DNA of 64,000 bases from Saprospiraceae bacterium (GCA_019694295.1 JAIBCG010000003.1:1-64000), one strand, 5' to 3'. Shown: positions 10,101 through 18,000, counted from the first letter of the stretch. Numbers and translations are program-made. Notes: a model not told the origin generated them from the letters alone.

Positions 10101-10661
10101 CTGTGGACCGTAAAGCAAGAATGCGCCCGGATAAATACTGTCGCAGCTTACGGGCTGGCTGAGTTTTAATTTAAAGGAACTTGATTCACATGGTACTGTA
10201 CCTGTTACCATCATCTGAGGTGGTAAGGGGTCATCTATTTCCACCTTCCAGCTACCGAGCCAGCCCAGACACTGGATGTTGGCATCAGAGATGAAATTAA
10301 TGGTAAGACAACCACTGGTGGCAGTAATGGCAGGTGGTAGTACTGTGCCTGAAAACGGGCCCCCGATCATAGGTGAAAGCGTATCGGGGCCGTCAAAAAA
10401 TCTGAGATAATCCAATTTTTCTTCCGTACAGAATTTAGCAAAGGTGAAAATTATTTTTTCTCCGCCGGGTACACATATTTTAAATGTATAATTTTCATTA
10501 TTATCATACGTATCGGGCAACATTCCATTGTCACTATCCATGAGTATGCCTTCGCACTCATTGGTAGTTGCATTTGACATATTGAAACTTGGTTGAGCCA
10601 CTACAACCGTTATTGAAATGAATGCCAAAAAATAAGTGAAGACCAGTCGGATTCCTGTCAT
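7128..10661 (-). CDS. Giant CUB / repeat / PKD surface protein with type IX (type B) sorting domain
   Basis: An 1177-residue exported protein. A signal peptide (to about residue 22) is followed by a CUB domain at roughly residues 30-145. Then come Ig-like segments and a run of repeats built on a pattern like GGxWSGxGI...FDP...YTxxGC (about residues 350-770). A PKD-type domain (WDFGDGS, about 1035) precedes the C-terminal CHU_C/gliding-motility sorting domain at residues 1091-1177 (NAFTPDGDN, IFNRWGE, PLGIYTY). Type B CTDs of this sort direct export through the type IX system to the cell surface. It is the last gene of the lipoprotein/DUF1501 cluster, 7 bases after the preceding gene. The many paired cysteines, GC at repeat ends, may form disulfides. 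Confidence 0.9.
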   Translation of the reverse strand: MTGIRLVFTYFLAFISITVVVAQPSFNMSNATTNECEGILMDSDNGMLPDTYDNNENYTFKICVPGGEKIIFTFAKFCTEEKLDYLRFFDGPDTLSPMIGGPFSGTVLPPAITATSGCLTINFISDANIQCLGWLGSWKVEIDDPLPPQMMVTGTVPCESSSFKLKLSQPVSCDSIYPGAFLLYGPQSPDIVSATPVSCVNGKTDEILLSFSPEIKVNGNYTVNFTTTFLDVCNKPHILTATANFNVSGCPLYVELVPEGNKTKVCPGECLKLYANVSGGDPSTYNIKWSDPTFPNTSAVDVCVPPLTYSVTVTDGIGSKPAVATFTFELHTPPVINWPLDLTICQSEPSINLGATPGGGTWECNGIDDKKKTPGLYEPWRIWQGSDQIIYTDKNGCKDTVNITVKPIWINHDDASCPGAAPFIVSGGSPVGGTWSGQNILPNGTFDPSALGTYFITYTAPNGCSQSKKVNVANLVMPADITICSSLSDFSIPVSPWGGYWDASPGLNANWGWFSPANALPGENKLHYHINGCQDSMSIYIVPVDAKYDFVACTNNGPFIVPGSWGPVGGVWSGPGIIDTLSGLFDPSLLKDGQNITLTYTVNGCSDNRIAYIRNTVINNKSVISFCPYDDVYKILNDDFQAKPNGGSWSGPGVYYVYIKDKDPKNGYYFDPKQAVTGLNTIVYSNNGCTDTMFFNINPLPVLDSISLCAEETPIKLNASVPVSTWVGNGIINAFGGIFDPKTAGTGQHIITMTATTGCVNTGIIDVVPFQKVALTGIASSYCFMDTTITINVTPPGGKLLVDGKPQTTFNPAIAGPGVHSISYNYGSGKCADSKSIVVNVGDPVTVQLAFASDSICRGESSKISALGLGGSSFGNFNYFWNNGVGFGQTQFVFPEKTTTYTVTVDDGCSDPATADVLVYVHPDFVVDKVYGPEVCFGDTTFTKLSGNPVADYTFNWLTNPVFIGDTYTGPPSTYLVQVVNNNTGCSQEESIDLKGYPLIQANFTIPPTKDCFSSLDASINVLDHSVGGVSGYWDFGDGSNINYNPQDGNLIHLYANEGDFTIKLHIENEGGCFSEDSLKLCVINEETIYAPNAFTPDGDNLNDYFKFAGLGIKSIEWKIFNRWGEQLFVGNSMDDVWDGFKNNKRVPLGIYTYVAVYKSEVSNTEKTLKGLVTVVY

Positions 10662-10667
10662 AGCTTA

Positions 10668-11111
10668 TTATTTATTTATAGTAATCTCTTTTGTACGGAT
10701 AACGTTGCTTTTTCGTCCTGCACGATCTATCATCCAGAGCTCGAAGTAGGTTTTTTCTGAAGCGCTGTTACCAAGTACAAATGCTCCATTAAGTGTGATA
10801 TTGAGTGTGCCTCTGATACTTATCTGTGAACCTATCGGTGCCAATGGTGCAACATAATATTCATCTGCTTTGTCAAGCCGGTTATCCTTTATGAATAAAG
10901 AGTTGATGTCGGTATCAATGTTGCCAAGATCGCCATCTCCGTCTTCATATTCTATCAAGAGCTCAAGTGGATCCTGAAATTCTTTAATAGTGTCTGATGA
11001 TATTTTTAACAAGCGAATAGACGGTGTAGTGGACAGTGGCAACAAATTGTCATCTTTCTGACATGAAAGCATCATTGAGAGAATGAATAAAACCAGGACT
11101 ATTCTTATCAT
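10668..11111 (-). CDS. Small lipoprotein of the DUF1501-like cluster
   Basis: A 147-residue predicted lipoprotein: signal peptide with lipobox MLSC, then CQKDD. The rest is predicted beta-rich. An acidic stretch, YEDGDGDLGNIDTD, resembles a calcium-binding loop, and similar DGDGDLG segments are common in Bacteroidota surface lipoproteins. Its ATG overlaps the stop of the upstream lipoprotein gene by 4 bases, so the two are translationally coupled. I do not recognise a specific function. Confidence 0.75.
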   Translation of the reverse strand: MIRIVLVLFILSMMLSCQKDDNLLPLSTTPSIRLLKISSDTIKEFQDPLELLIEYEDGDGDLGNIDTDINSLFIKDNRLDKADEYYVAPLAPIGSQISIRGTLNITLNGAFVLGNSASEKTYFELWMIDRAGRKSNVIRTKEITINK

Positions 11112-12049
11112 CCTATGATTATTTTAAATGAAAAATAATTTTTAATATAATAAACGCCATCATTGGTTGGTATTTCGGTTTCAATACCATCAGAATCTGT
11201 AACATAAACCCTGAAAAAAATGGTTTCTCCGGTTTTTGCATAATTCTGTGGATTGAGTGAATATTTGTGGTAATAGTGTACATTATTGCCATAATAACCT
11301 GTAAAATCAACAGGCGTACTCAAAACTTCTAGTGGAAAAGATGTAGCATTGGCGAAATCGTCCTGACTTTTAGAAAATTTAATCCTTGCATTCGTTAGTT
11401 GATCAGAAGGTGTTTTGTCATCTGAGAATGCAAAATATAAGTCGAGTGAGGTTTCGGTTTCTTTTACTCTTAATGCGCCTTGCCCACTGTCAGCACGGTC
11501 GAGCCAGGTACCGGTTTTGCCAAGTACGCCCTGCATTTGTGGCACTTTGTTGGTCAGACTTGGTAAGTTGCCGAAAATATCTTTTGCACCACCGTCTATC
11601 CATGCCTTGATATTGGCTATGTATTCATCTTTCTTTGAATTCCAGTCAGAACCCGGGTCAACTACCAATGGCATAATACCCGACTGTCCGTCAATATCAG
11701 CGGTTAACCTCTTATAAAGGACAGATTCGGCGCTGCTTCCGGGTTTTACTCTGTATGTGAATGAATTTTGAGGATCATTTTTTATGATCGGGTGATACAC
11801 AAGTGTGTTGTATGTACTTGAAATGGTTCTGAAGTCAGGTTCAAAGGTGCCGTCATGGCATCCTGAATTGGCACATGTAGGTTTGAAAATATATGCGTGC
11901 AGACCGGCAAAGGATTTTGGGTCGGGTTTGTACAACGCAACAGTATCCTGGTTGTTAGGTTGGAAATCTTTATACGGATTTGGTGCTTCTTTTTCACATC
12001 CGGCCCACATCACACCAAACAACACGATTAACGAAAAAATTCTGGTCAT
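11108..12049 (-). CDS. Lipoprotein with CX4CH cytochrome-like motif (PSCyt1-like)
   Basis: A 313-residue lipoprotein. I use the ATG at 12049 because it gives a clean signal peptide with lipobox WAGC (Cys18); the longer frame starts at a TTG. Residues 59-65 read CANSGCH, a CX4CH arrangement rather than the usual CX2CH, followed by DGTFEPDFRT. A later SGIMPL segment could supply a methionine ligand, and IKAWIDGGAKD resembles the end of planctomycete-type PSCyt1 domains. The C-terminal half is beta-rich and unassigned. Haem binding is an inference. It lies 10 bases after the DUF1501-like gene and overlaps the next lipoprotein by 4 bases. Confidence 0.7.
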   Translation of the reverse strand: MTRIFSLIVLFGVMWAGCEKEAPNPYKDFQPNNQDTVALYKPDPKSFAGLHAYIFKPTCANSGCHDGTFEPDFRTISSTYNTLVYHPIIKNDPQNSFTYRVKPGSSAESVLYKRLTADIDGQSGIMPLVVDPGSDWNSKKDEYIANIKAWIDGGAKDIFGNLPSLTNKVPQMQGVLGKTGTWLDRADSGQGALRVKETETSLDLYFAFSDDKTPSDQLTNARIKFSKSQDDFANATSFPLEVLSTPVDFTGYYGNNVHYYHKYSLNPQNYAKTGETIFFRVYVTDSDGIETEIPTNDGVYYIKNYFSFKIIIG

Positions 12050-12059
12050 ATCGGCATTA

Positions 12060-13403
12060 TTAAATTTGGTCAAAAAATGATTTTGCTACCGGATCTATCA
12101 GACCTTGGCTGAGTACATCGTTTTTGAAGCCCAGCAATTCTGCTATTGTTGGTATTATATCAGAACTGTCACCTACCGGATTGCCCTCGCTACCTATGGT
12201 GAGGTTTGATGGAATACCCGGCCCTACCATCATGCTGAATATTCTTCTTGAATTCTGGTCGCTGTGGTCGTAGGCAAACCAGTCATTCTCATCCGTTATC
12301 GGATTGTGGTCTAGGTTGCGCCCACATTCAGGTATGATAAGCATTGCAGTTTTTCCGGACATTTCAGGTATCTGGGTTTGTATTACGTCCCAGAGGTGTC
12401 CTACACCATGATCTGCCCGGTGTAATGCACCCAAGTAAGTTGTAAAGTTGCCATGGCATACGTCAACATCATTCAGGTTAATAACTGTTAGCTTAGGTTT
12501 GAAATATTTTAGCACCTCAGTAGCAAAGCCTATGGTGATGTTGTCACCATTATCAGTTACCGGAGGGAATGCAATCTGTTGTTTATCAAGTCGGTCAAAT
12601 GTTTTTCTGATAAAATCTTTGATGCTTTCTCTTTCTTCTTCGGTATTGCCGAGTGTTTCGAGGTGGCTGCCTTGTAGCCTGAAACTCTGGTTCAGGAAAG
12701 TCTGCATTTTATGTATCGGGTCGAGTTCATCATCAGGATGATAGATTTTGAATCCCTTGATATATTTTTCAGCACCAAACGTAACGATGGGAGCAATGAA
12801 GTTAGCGCCGTATCTTTCTCCAAAGCCTTCATAGTTGGAGTGGTTGAGTAAAGGAATAGAGCCGGAAATACCATTACCTACGAACCAGGTGTCTGTTGCT
12901 TTAAGCCCGCCAAACCTTCTGGCATATTCGAAGATGGTGGGGTGCAGTGGTCTTTGTTTTAGACCCTGTGTCACGCTGTAATTTCCGGATACAGCTGTAG
13001 CGAGTCCATTGTAATGACCGGTACTACCTTTTGAGAATCTGAGTTCTTTGAACAGAGTACCTTGTTTTTGGAGTGAAGTAGGCAATACTTTTGATATTGG
13101 TTGGCCACCTTTTTGGCCACCCGGCAATGTAGTGCCATAGGCTACCTTAAGTGTCGGAGCATCACCTTCAAGCATATTGTACATAATGTTGCCTTCGATG
13201 TTAAGTTTTTGGCTGTCCGAAAGGTAGCGTTGTTGTACAGATTCTTGTTGGCGTACACCTCCGGCAAATAATACGAGTACGACGTGTTCGGCCAATGGCG
13301 GATTGGTTGTAGCAAATAGACGGCCACTAGGTAAAATATAGGGCGCAGCTAAAACACCGCCCGTAGCCAATGCCATTTTCTTTATAAAACTCCTTCTTTT
13401 CAT
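12060..13403 (-). CDS. Tat-exported DUF1501/sulfatase-like protein
   Basis: A 447-residue protein with a twin-arginine signal (RRSFIKK at residues 3-9, then a hydrophobic stretch ending APYILPSGRLFA). The body resembles DUF1501/sulfatase-like members of the alkaline phosphatase superfamily. Visible support: the segment VINLNDVDVCHGNFTTYL, the PECGRN motif (compare EFGR in DUF1501) with a downstream YDHSDQN, and the C-terminal DIIPTIAELLG typical of sulfatase-like folds. No sulfatase Cys/Ser modification motif (C/S-x-P-x-R) is evident. Folded export through Tat suggests a bound metal. Enzymatic activity is unknown. Confidence 0.75.
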   Translation of the reverse strand: MKRRSFIKKMALATGGVLAAPYILPSGRLFATTNPPLAEHVVLVLFAGGVRQQESVQQRYLSDSQKLNIEGNIMYNMLEGDAPTLKVAYGTTLPGGQKGGQPISKVLPTSLQKQGTLFKELRFSKGSTGHYNGLATAVSGNYSVTQGLKQRPLHPTIFEYARRFGGLKATDTWFVGNGISGSIPLLNHSNYEGFGERYGANFIAPIVTFGAEKYIKGFKIYHPDDELDPIHKMQTFLNQSFRLQGSHLETLGNTEEERESIKDFIRKTFDRLDKQQIAFPPVTDNGDNITIGFATEVLKYFKPKLTVINLNDVDVCHGNFTTYLGALHRADHGVGHLWDVIQTQIPEMSGKTAMLIIPECGRNLDHNPITDENDWFAYDHSDQNSRRIFSMMVGPGIPSNLTIGSEGNPVGDSSDIIPTIAELLGFKNDVLSQGLIDPVAKSFFDQI

Positions 13404-13425
13404 CTATTAAGGCTGCTATTAATTT

Positions 13426-13908
13426 TTAATAATAATCATATTCTGCCGATGTGGCAAATGCAAAGTATATGTGTTCGGGTGTTATGTTCGGGTGCGATTT
13501 GATAAAATTCAGAAAAAAAGCTTTTTCTGCTTGTGTGGGTTCTCTTACGAAAAATCTTTTATAAGTATTAATGATAAATTTCTCGGGGTCAGCTTTCATT
13601 TCGCTCAACGGTGGCAATTTGATGTCAGGATCATTCATCATTTTGCTTATGATTATTTCGTGTGCCACCTGTTTGTCACCTATTGATTGAATCACATTAG
13701 AAAGGTCCACCAGTTTGTCAGGTGACAGTGCTTTTTGGTAAAGGTTGGCATATACGATGTTCAGATACTGTTCGTTGGTTTTTTCTTTATTCTTGTCGGC
13801 ATTGTTAGGGAGTATATCTACCTTATTTACCTCGTAAATGTATTTATCATCTTTGCAGCCGACCAATACAAACAGTACAATGATGAAGAATATGTTGAAT
13901 GTTTTCAT
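13426..13908 (-). CDS. Lipoprotein with one C-terminal REP-type module
   Basis: A 160-residue lipoprotein. The ATG at 13908 is chosen over one 30 bases upstream because it gives a lipoprotein signal with lipobox LVGC and avoids overlap with the preceding gene. The C-terminal 46 residues (FFVREPTQAE ... TSAEYDYY) match the module seen twice in the neighbouring lipoprotein. That module resembles the (L/F)xGRxPxxxE ... SxEY pattern of DUF1549/DUF1553 and DUF4214 proteins. The gene lies 10 bases downstream of that paralogue and 22 bases upstream of the DUF1501-like gene. Function is unknown. Confidence 0.7.
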   Translation of the reverse strand: MKTFNIFFIIVLFVLVGCKDDKYIYEVNKVDILPNNADKNKEKTNEQYLNIVYANLYQKALSPDKLVDLSNVIQSIGDKQVAHEIIISKMMNDPDIKLPPLSEMKADPEKFIINTYKRFFVREPTQAEKAFFLNFIKSHPNITPEHIYFAFATSAEYDYY

Positions 13909-13918
13909 TGGTAATACT

Positions 13919-14830
13919 TTAAAAGTTAGCATATTCATCGGTTATCATTATTTTTTCCTGAATCTTTCGAATGTCACGGTTGAGGATGTATTCGCCGAGT
14001 ATTTCACTTGTTTCCTGCGACTTTGGTTCTCTTGACAATAAGGTACGGTAACACCAAATGATCATACCTTCAAAAAATTCGTTGGTATCACAGATGGCAT
14101 CTACGTATTCCTTTTTGTTAGTGCATAATTTGTTGAAGAATAGATTGGGTTTGTTGTATTCTACGATATCAAAACCTACCAGAAATTCAGTCGATGTAGG
14201 GAAACGCCATAGCAAATCTTCAAATGTTGAGTTGACAAAATTGAAGGTGTTCATGTGGATAAAATCATAGATAGAGTTATTGACCATACGACTAAAAAAC
14301 ACATCGTAAGGTATCTGACCATCAAAAAACTGCACTTTTGTATCCAAAATAGACTGAAGATTATTTTTTTCGAGCAAACCCTTGTTGTATGATTCCCAGT
14401 CACCGAGTAGAGAATCTTCCTTCATACCAAAGACTATGTTGCCAATGCGCATATTGATATCTTCGTCAGAAGCGCCTTCTATGGTGCGTACTTTTGCCAG
14501 ATTATACATATATTGCGAATAAGCCTTACGGTACGAGCCATCACCAAATACAGAATCGGTACTGTTCTGAAGCTTTTGGATGATTTGTCTTCGGGCATTG
14601 ACAGAAAGGTTATTGCTGCGAAGCAGATTGACATTTTCGTCCATTTCTACATCAAGTGGTTCGCGGCCAACCAGATCAATAAACATCCTGTTGACGTAGT
14701 TCTGCATCTTGATGGTAGATATTTTGGTATAGTCAGGTGGGTTGTTGCCACCGATTATCTCCGGGTCTTTGTTACATCCAGTGAGCACAACGACTACCAA
14801 TGTAAAGAGGGTAATGAATAATTTATTCAT
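13919..14830 (-). CDS. Lipoprotein with two REP-type (DUF1549-like) modules
   Basis: A 303-residue lipoprotein (lipobox LTGC, Cys19). An N-terminal module around residues 45-85 reads YVNRMFIDLVGREPLDVE and then ARRQIIQKL, much like the start of planctomycete DUF1549. A C-terminal module at residues 260-303 (YRTLLSREPKSQE ... TDEYANF) is like the tail of DUF1553. The middle has no recognisable domain. It is the first gene of the six-gene minus-strand cluster that ends with the CHU_C protein. Membership of the DUF1549/DUF1553 group is inferred from motif likeness only. Confidence 0.68.
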   Translation of the reverse strand: MNKLFITLFTLVVVVLTGCNKDPEIIGGNNPPDYTKISTIKMQNYVNRMFIDLVGREPLDVEMDENVNLLRSNNLSVNARRQIIQKLQNSTDSVFGDGSYRKAYSQYMYNLAKVRTIEGASDEDINMRIGNIVFGMKEDSLLGDWESYNKGLLEKNNLQSILDTKVQFFDGQIPYDVFFSRMVNNSIYDFIHMNTFNFVNSTFEDLLWRFPTSTEFLVGFDIVEYNKPNLFFNKLCTNKKEYVDAICDTNEFFEGMIIWCYRTLLSREPKSQETSEILGEYILNRDIRKIQEKIMITDEYANF

Positions 14831-14868
14831 TGTGGTTGGGGTTAGTTAATCGCGATAAAGTTAATAAA

Positions 14869-14897
14869 TTTAATTAATTCGAATATAATTAATTAAA
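14869..14897. repeat. AT-only 11-bp inverted repeat between yqeY and the lipoprotein cluster
   Basis: Perfect inverted repeat TTTAATTAATT / AATTAATTAAA with a 7-base spacer, lying in the 72-base gap between yqeY and the first lipoprotein gene. It could be an operator or a weak hairpin; an all-AT stem is a poor terminator. Confidence 0.4.
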
Positions 14898-14902
14898 ATT
14901 AT

Positions 14903-15352
14903 TTATTTTGAAAGTTGTTTTTTTACTTCTTCAGAGATGGCTTTGCCCTCTGCCTGGCCTGCAAGTGCTTTTGATGCAAGGCCTATAACCTTACCCATTT
15001 CTTTCATTTCTGAAACACCATTATCAGCTATCAATTTACTAATAAAGGCGCTAAGTTCTTCAGCACTTAGCTGCTTAGGCAAATATTTTTCAATAACGGC
15101 AATCTCCTCTTCTTCTACAGATGCCAGTTCGGGTCGGTTTTGTTGCCTGTAAATTTCGAGAGAATCTTTTCTTTGCTTTACGAGTTTTTGCAGTAGTTTG
15201 ATTTCATTTTCTTCATTCAGTTCTTCTTGGGTGCCACTAGTTTTGAACAGGAGTATTGCAGACTTAACAGCTCTGATGGCTCTCAGTGCTGCCTGGTCTT
15301 TGTTTCTCATAGCTTCTTTCAGGTCTTCGGTAATTTTAGCTTCCAGGCTCAT
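14903..15352 (-). CDS. yqeY: YqeY/GatB-related protein
   Basis: A 149-residue YqeY family protein, full length for the family. It has the typical helical start (LEAKITEDLKEAMRNKDQAALRAIR split by a short turn), the EIAVIEKYLPKQLS block and the C-terminal MGKVIGLASKALAGQAEGKAIS segment related to the GatB tail. YqeY is thought to act in tRNA-linked amidation or binding, but its role is not settled. It overlaps the ksgA stop region by 17 bases and is probably co-transcribed with ksgA. Confidence 0.92.
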   Translation of the reverse strand: MSLEAKITEDLKEAMRNKDQAALRAIRAVKSAILLFKTSGTQEELNEENEIKLLQKLVKQRKDSLEIYRQQNRPELASVEEEEIAVIEKYLPKQLSAEELSAFISKLIADNGVSEMKEMGKVIGLASKALAGQAEGKAISEEVKKQLSK

Positions 15353-16106
15353 AATTTTCTATATTTATTGTTAAGTTAATAAAGTCTTCAAGACTAAGTG
15401 TTTCTGGCCTTTTCTGATAAAAAGGCTCATTTAGGATATGCTCGGGGAGGTATTGCTTTAGGGTATTTCTAATCATTTTACGTCTTTGGTTAAAAGTTGT
15501 TTTGACCAGTTCGGTAAATAGTCTGTTGTTGTATTGCGGTCCGGTATCTTCTTTTCTTGTGAGAATAATCACGGATGAATCTACCTTTGGTGGAGGATTG
15601 AAGTCGGACGGACTCAGGTGAAAAAGTAGTTGGCCCTGATAGTATGCTTGAGTAAGGATAGATATTACACCATAGGTTTTGCTTCCGGGTCCGGCCACTA
15701 TTCTCTCTGCCATTTCTTTCTGAAACATTCCCACCATTACAGGTACATACTCTTTGTAATCCAGCATTTTGAATACTATCTGTGATGATATGTTGTAGGG
15801 AAAATTACCAACAAGCCCAAATTCTTGAGCATTCATCAGTTGTTTGAGATCGGTTTTCAGGAAATCTGCCTCAACTACATTGAGTAGAGGAAAACGATTG
15901 TGAAGATGCGCCACCATATCGTGGTCTGCTTCAACAGCTGTGAGTGAAGGATAGGTACTGAGGAGTTTTTCGGTTAGAACGCCCATGCCGGGGCCTACTT
16001 CCAGCGCTTTACCTGTGGCATTTATTGCACCAAATTTTTCAACAATCCTGTCAACTGCCATTTTATTGATGAGGAAATGCTGGCCGAAAGACTTCTTTGC
16101 TTTCAT
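15336..16106 (-). CDS. rsmA: 16S rRNA dimethyladenosine transferase
   Basis: RsmA/KsgA dimethylates two adjacent adenosines near the 3' end of 16S rRNA, using S-adenosylmethionine, late in small-subunit assembly. The 256-residue product shows KKSFGQHFL at the N-terminus, the SAM-binding GPGMGVLTEKL motif, and the catalytic motif NFPYNIS (NLPYNIS-type, residues 120-126). The C-terminal domain carries QRRKMIRNTLK. The start codons of ksgA and pdxA are divergent and 97 bases apart. Confidence 0.96.
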   Translation of the reverse strand: MKAKKSFGQHFLINKMAVDRIVEKFGAINATGKALEVGPGMGVLTEKLLSTYPSLTAVEADHDMVAHLHNRFPLLNVVEADFLKTDLKQLMNAQEFGLVGNFPYNISSQIVFKMLDYKEYVPVMVGMFQKEMAERIVAGPGSKTYGVISILTQAYYQGQLLFHLSPSDFNPPPKVDSSVIILTRKEDTGPQYNNRLFTELVKTTFNQRRKMIRNTLKQYLPEHILNEPFYQKRPETLSLEDFINLTINIENYEPGS

Positions 16107-16159
16107 CTTCTTTGTTTCGATAATTCTATTTTAAATCATAAAATTAAGTGTTAGTAGCT

Positions 16160-16167
16160 TAACTTTG
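16160..16167 (+). promoter_or_regulatory. -7 box of pdxA promoter
   Basis: TAACTTTG matches the Bacteroidota -7 consensus TAnnTTTG, 36 bases upstream of the pdxA ATG. No good -33 TTG is found at the expected distance, so strength is uncertain. Confidence 0.5.
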
Positions 16168-16203
16168 CTGACTTATTAAAGATAAATCAATAATTTATAC
16201 TAA

Positions 16204-17271
16204 ATGGATACAATAAAAATAGGAATAACAGTTGGTGACATCAATGGTATCGGTCTTGAAGTTATTCTTAAAACACTCAGCAATAATCTTGTATATAAGA
16301 ATTTTGCACCTATTATATATGGCTCACCAAAGATTGTCTCTTACCATAAAAATATTATCAACCTACCAGACCTCCATATCAACCAGGTCAAAACACCTGA
16401 TCAGGCACAGCAAGGTGTGATAAACCTTATCACATGTTGGCAGGAAAGTGTAAATATTTCATTAGGTCAGGCAAGTGCCGAAGCAGGAAAATATGCCTTG
16501 ATAAGCCTGACAGAAGCCACCAAAGACCTGAAGGCAGGTGACATACACGGGATAGTTACAGCCCCGGTTGATAAGCAGGTAATCCATAACGAACAGTTTC
16601 CTTTTATAGGGCATACTGAGTATTTTGCCAAGGAGTTCAACTCTCCTACTGTGATGTTAATGACATCTCCGAATGTATCAGTAGGCATGGTTACTGACCA
16701 TATACCACTCAAAGACGTATCAAGATCCCTTTCTAAAGATTTGATAATTGAAAAGATAAAAATCTTACATAAAACCCTTAGGCGTGATTTTGGCTACGAG
16801 AAAGGGAAAATTGCGGTATTAGGTCTTAACCCACATGCTGGCGATAAAGGATTAATCGGTGATGAAGAACTCAGCATTATCCGGCCTGCTATTGTAGAGT
16901 GTAAAAATCAGGGTATTTTTGTATTTGGTCCATACTCAGCTGACGGATTTTTTGGATCCGCTCAATTCAAAAAATTTGAAGCAGTGCTAGCACTTTACCA
17001 CGACCAGGGCCTTATACCGTTCAAAACCATTGCATTTAGTGAAGGAGTTAATTTTACTGCAGGGCTACCAGTAGTACGTACCTCTCCTGACCACGGTGTA
17101 GGATACGATATTGCAGGCCAAAACGTAGCAGATGAAACATCATTCAGGCATGCCTTACAGATGGCATTCGATGTAGTCAGAAACAGGCGCAGTTATGATG
17201 AAGCACACAATAATCCTATTGCAAAAAGAGCCAAAAACTTCGAAGACGAAGTACTCAAGGATGAGAATTAA
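16204..17271 (+). CDS. pdxA: 4-hydroxythreonine-4-phosphate dehydrogenase
   Basis: PdxA oxidises 4-phosphohydroxy-L-threonine with NAD in pyridoxal-phosphate synthesis. The 355-residue protein starts with KIGITVGDINGIGLEV, the family's GDPxGIGxE motif with Asn for Pro. Metal-binding histidines occur in GHTEYFAKEF (around residue 141), GLNPHAGDKGLIG (residue 213) and ALYHDQGLIPFK (residue 268). It ends with the typical TSPDHGVGYDIAG. Its stop overlaps that of the convergent glucosaminidase gene by 4 bases. Confidence 0.96.
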   Translation: MDTIKIGITVGDINGIGLEVILKTLSNNLVYKNFAPIIYGSPKIVSYHKNIINLPDLHINQVKTPDQAQQGVINLITCWQESVNISLGQASAEAGKYALISLTEATKDLKAGDIHGIVTAPVDKQVIHNEQFPFIGHTEYFAKEFNSPTVMLMTSPNVSVGMVTDHIPLKDVSRSLSKDLIIEKIKILHKTLRRDFGYEKGKIAVLGLNPHAGDKGLIGDEELSIIRPAIVECKNQGIFVFGPYSADGFFGSAQFKKFEAVLALYHDQGLIPFKTIAFSEGVNFTAGLPVVRTSPDHGVGYDIAGQNVADETSFRHALQMAFDVVRNRRSYDEAHNNPIAKRAKNFEDEVLKDEN

Positions 17272-17969
17272 TTTGGCGGTGCAATAGCCGCTGTGTTATT
17301 CTGCAATCCATAGGTGCCCTGGTAATAATCCGGCAGTTTTACAGAAGTAAGCTCCGTATTATCACTCGATGTGGCCTTTTGGTTGTTAATAAAATTGAAG
17401 GTAAGGTAAAGTTCGTATGAATTTTCAGTAGAAGTATCCATTTCATCAAACACATTCAGATTGAAACGTTCAATAAGGTCTATCAGTGTTTTGGCATAGT
17501 GTGGTGCAGTAGCATAGCCACAATCCTTGAGCCCGGTTGCCCATGCTTTATAATCTTTTTTATCATAAGAAAACAGCCGTGCATATCTTGGATTGGTATT
17601 CAGGAAAAGCGAATGATCGGCAAATGATTCCTCAGGTGTATCATACTTTCTGAAGCAAGACAGTATCAGGTTGCCAAGTGTATCCAAGTCGTCATCTTCC
17701 TTGTAATATACTTTACCAAGCCATTGGTCTTTGCATTTGATACCAAAATGGTTGTTGGCGCTGTCGGCCAGCATCCCGTATCCTGCATTCGACTCAAGAA
17801 TGCCCTGAGCAAGTGTAATACAAGCCGGGATATTGTATCTGGTCTGATTTTCAAGAGCAATATGATGATATTTGCGGATATAATTGTTTACTTTTTCTTT
17901 GTAAGACTGAGCTAAAGTAAGGTTTGTAAATGCCGAGACGATCAGCATGAATGTCAATATCCTTTTCAT
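17268..17969 (-). CDS. Exported glucosaminidase (FlgJ/LytD-like)
   Basis: A 233-residue peptidoglycan hydrolase with a signal peptide ending near residue 20 (LTLAQS). The glucosaminidase domain spans about residues 30-175, with the catalytic glutamate in LAQGILESNAGYG and the family features NNHFGIKC, SCFRKYDTPEESFADHSLFL and YATAPHYAKTLIDLI. It cuts the glycan chain after N-acetylglucosamine. The last 50 residues are low in recognisable motifs. No LysM or SH3 domain is present. It is divergent from lspA, with an inverted repeat in the gap. Confidence 0.9.
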   Translation of the reverse strand: MKRILTFMLIVSAFTNLTLAQSYKEKVNNYIRKYHHIALENQTRYNIPACITLAQGILESNAGYGMLADSANNHFGIKCKDQWLGKVYYKEDDDLDTLGNLILSCFRKYDTPEESFADHSLFLNTNPRYARLFSYDKKDYKAWATGLKDCGYATAPHYAKTLIDLIERFNLNVFDEMDTSTENSYELYLTFNFINNQKATSSDNTELTSVKLPDYYQGTYGLQNNTAAIAPPN

Positions 17970-18000
17970 GGTTGTTATTGTTTACTTATTCAATAAACAC

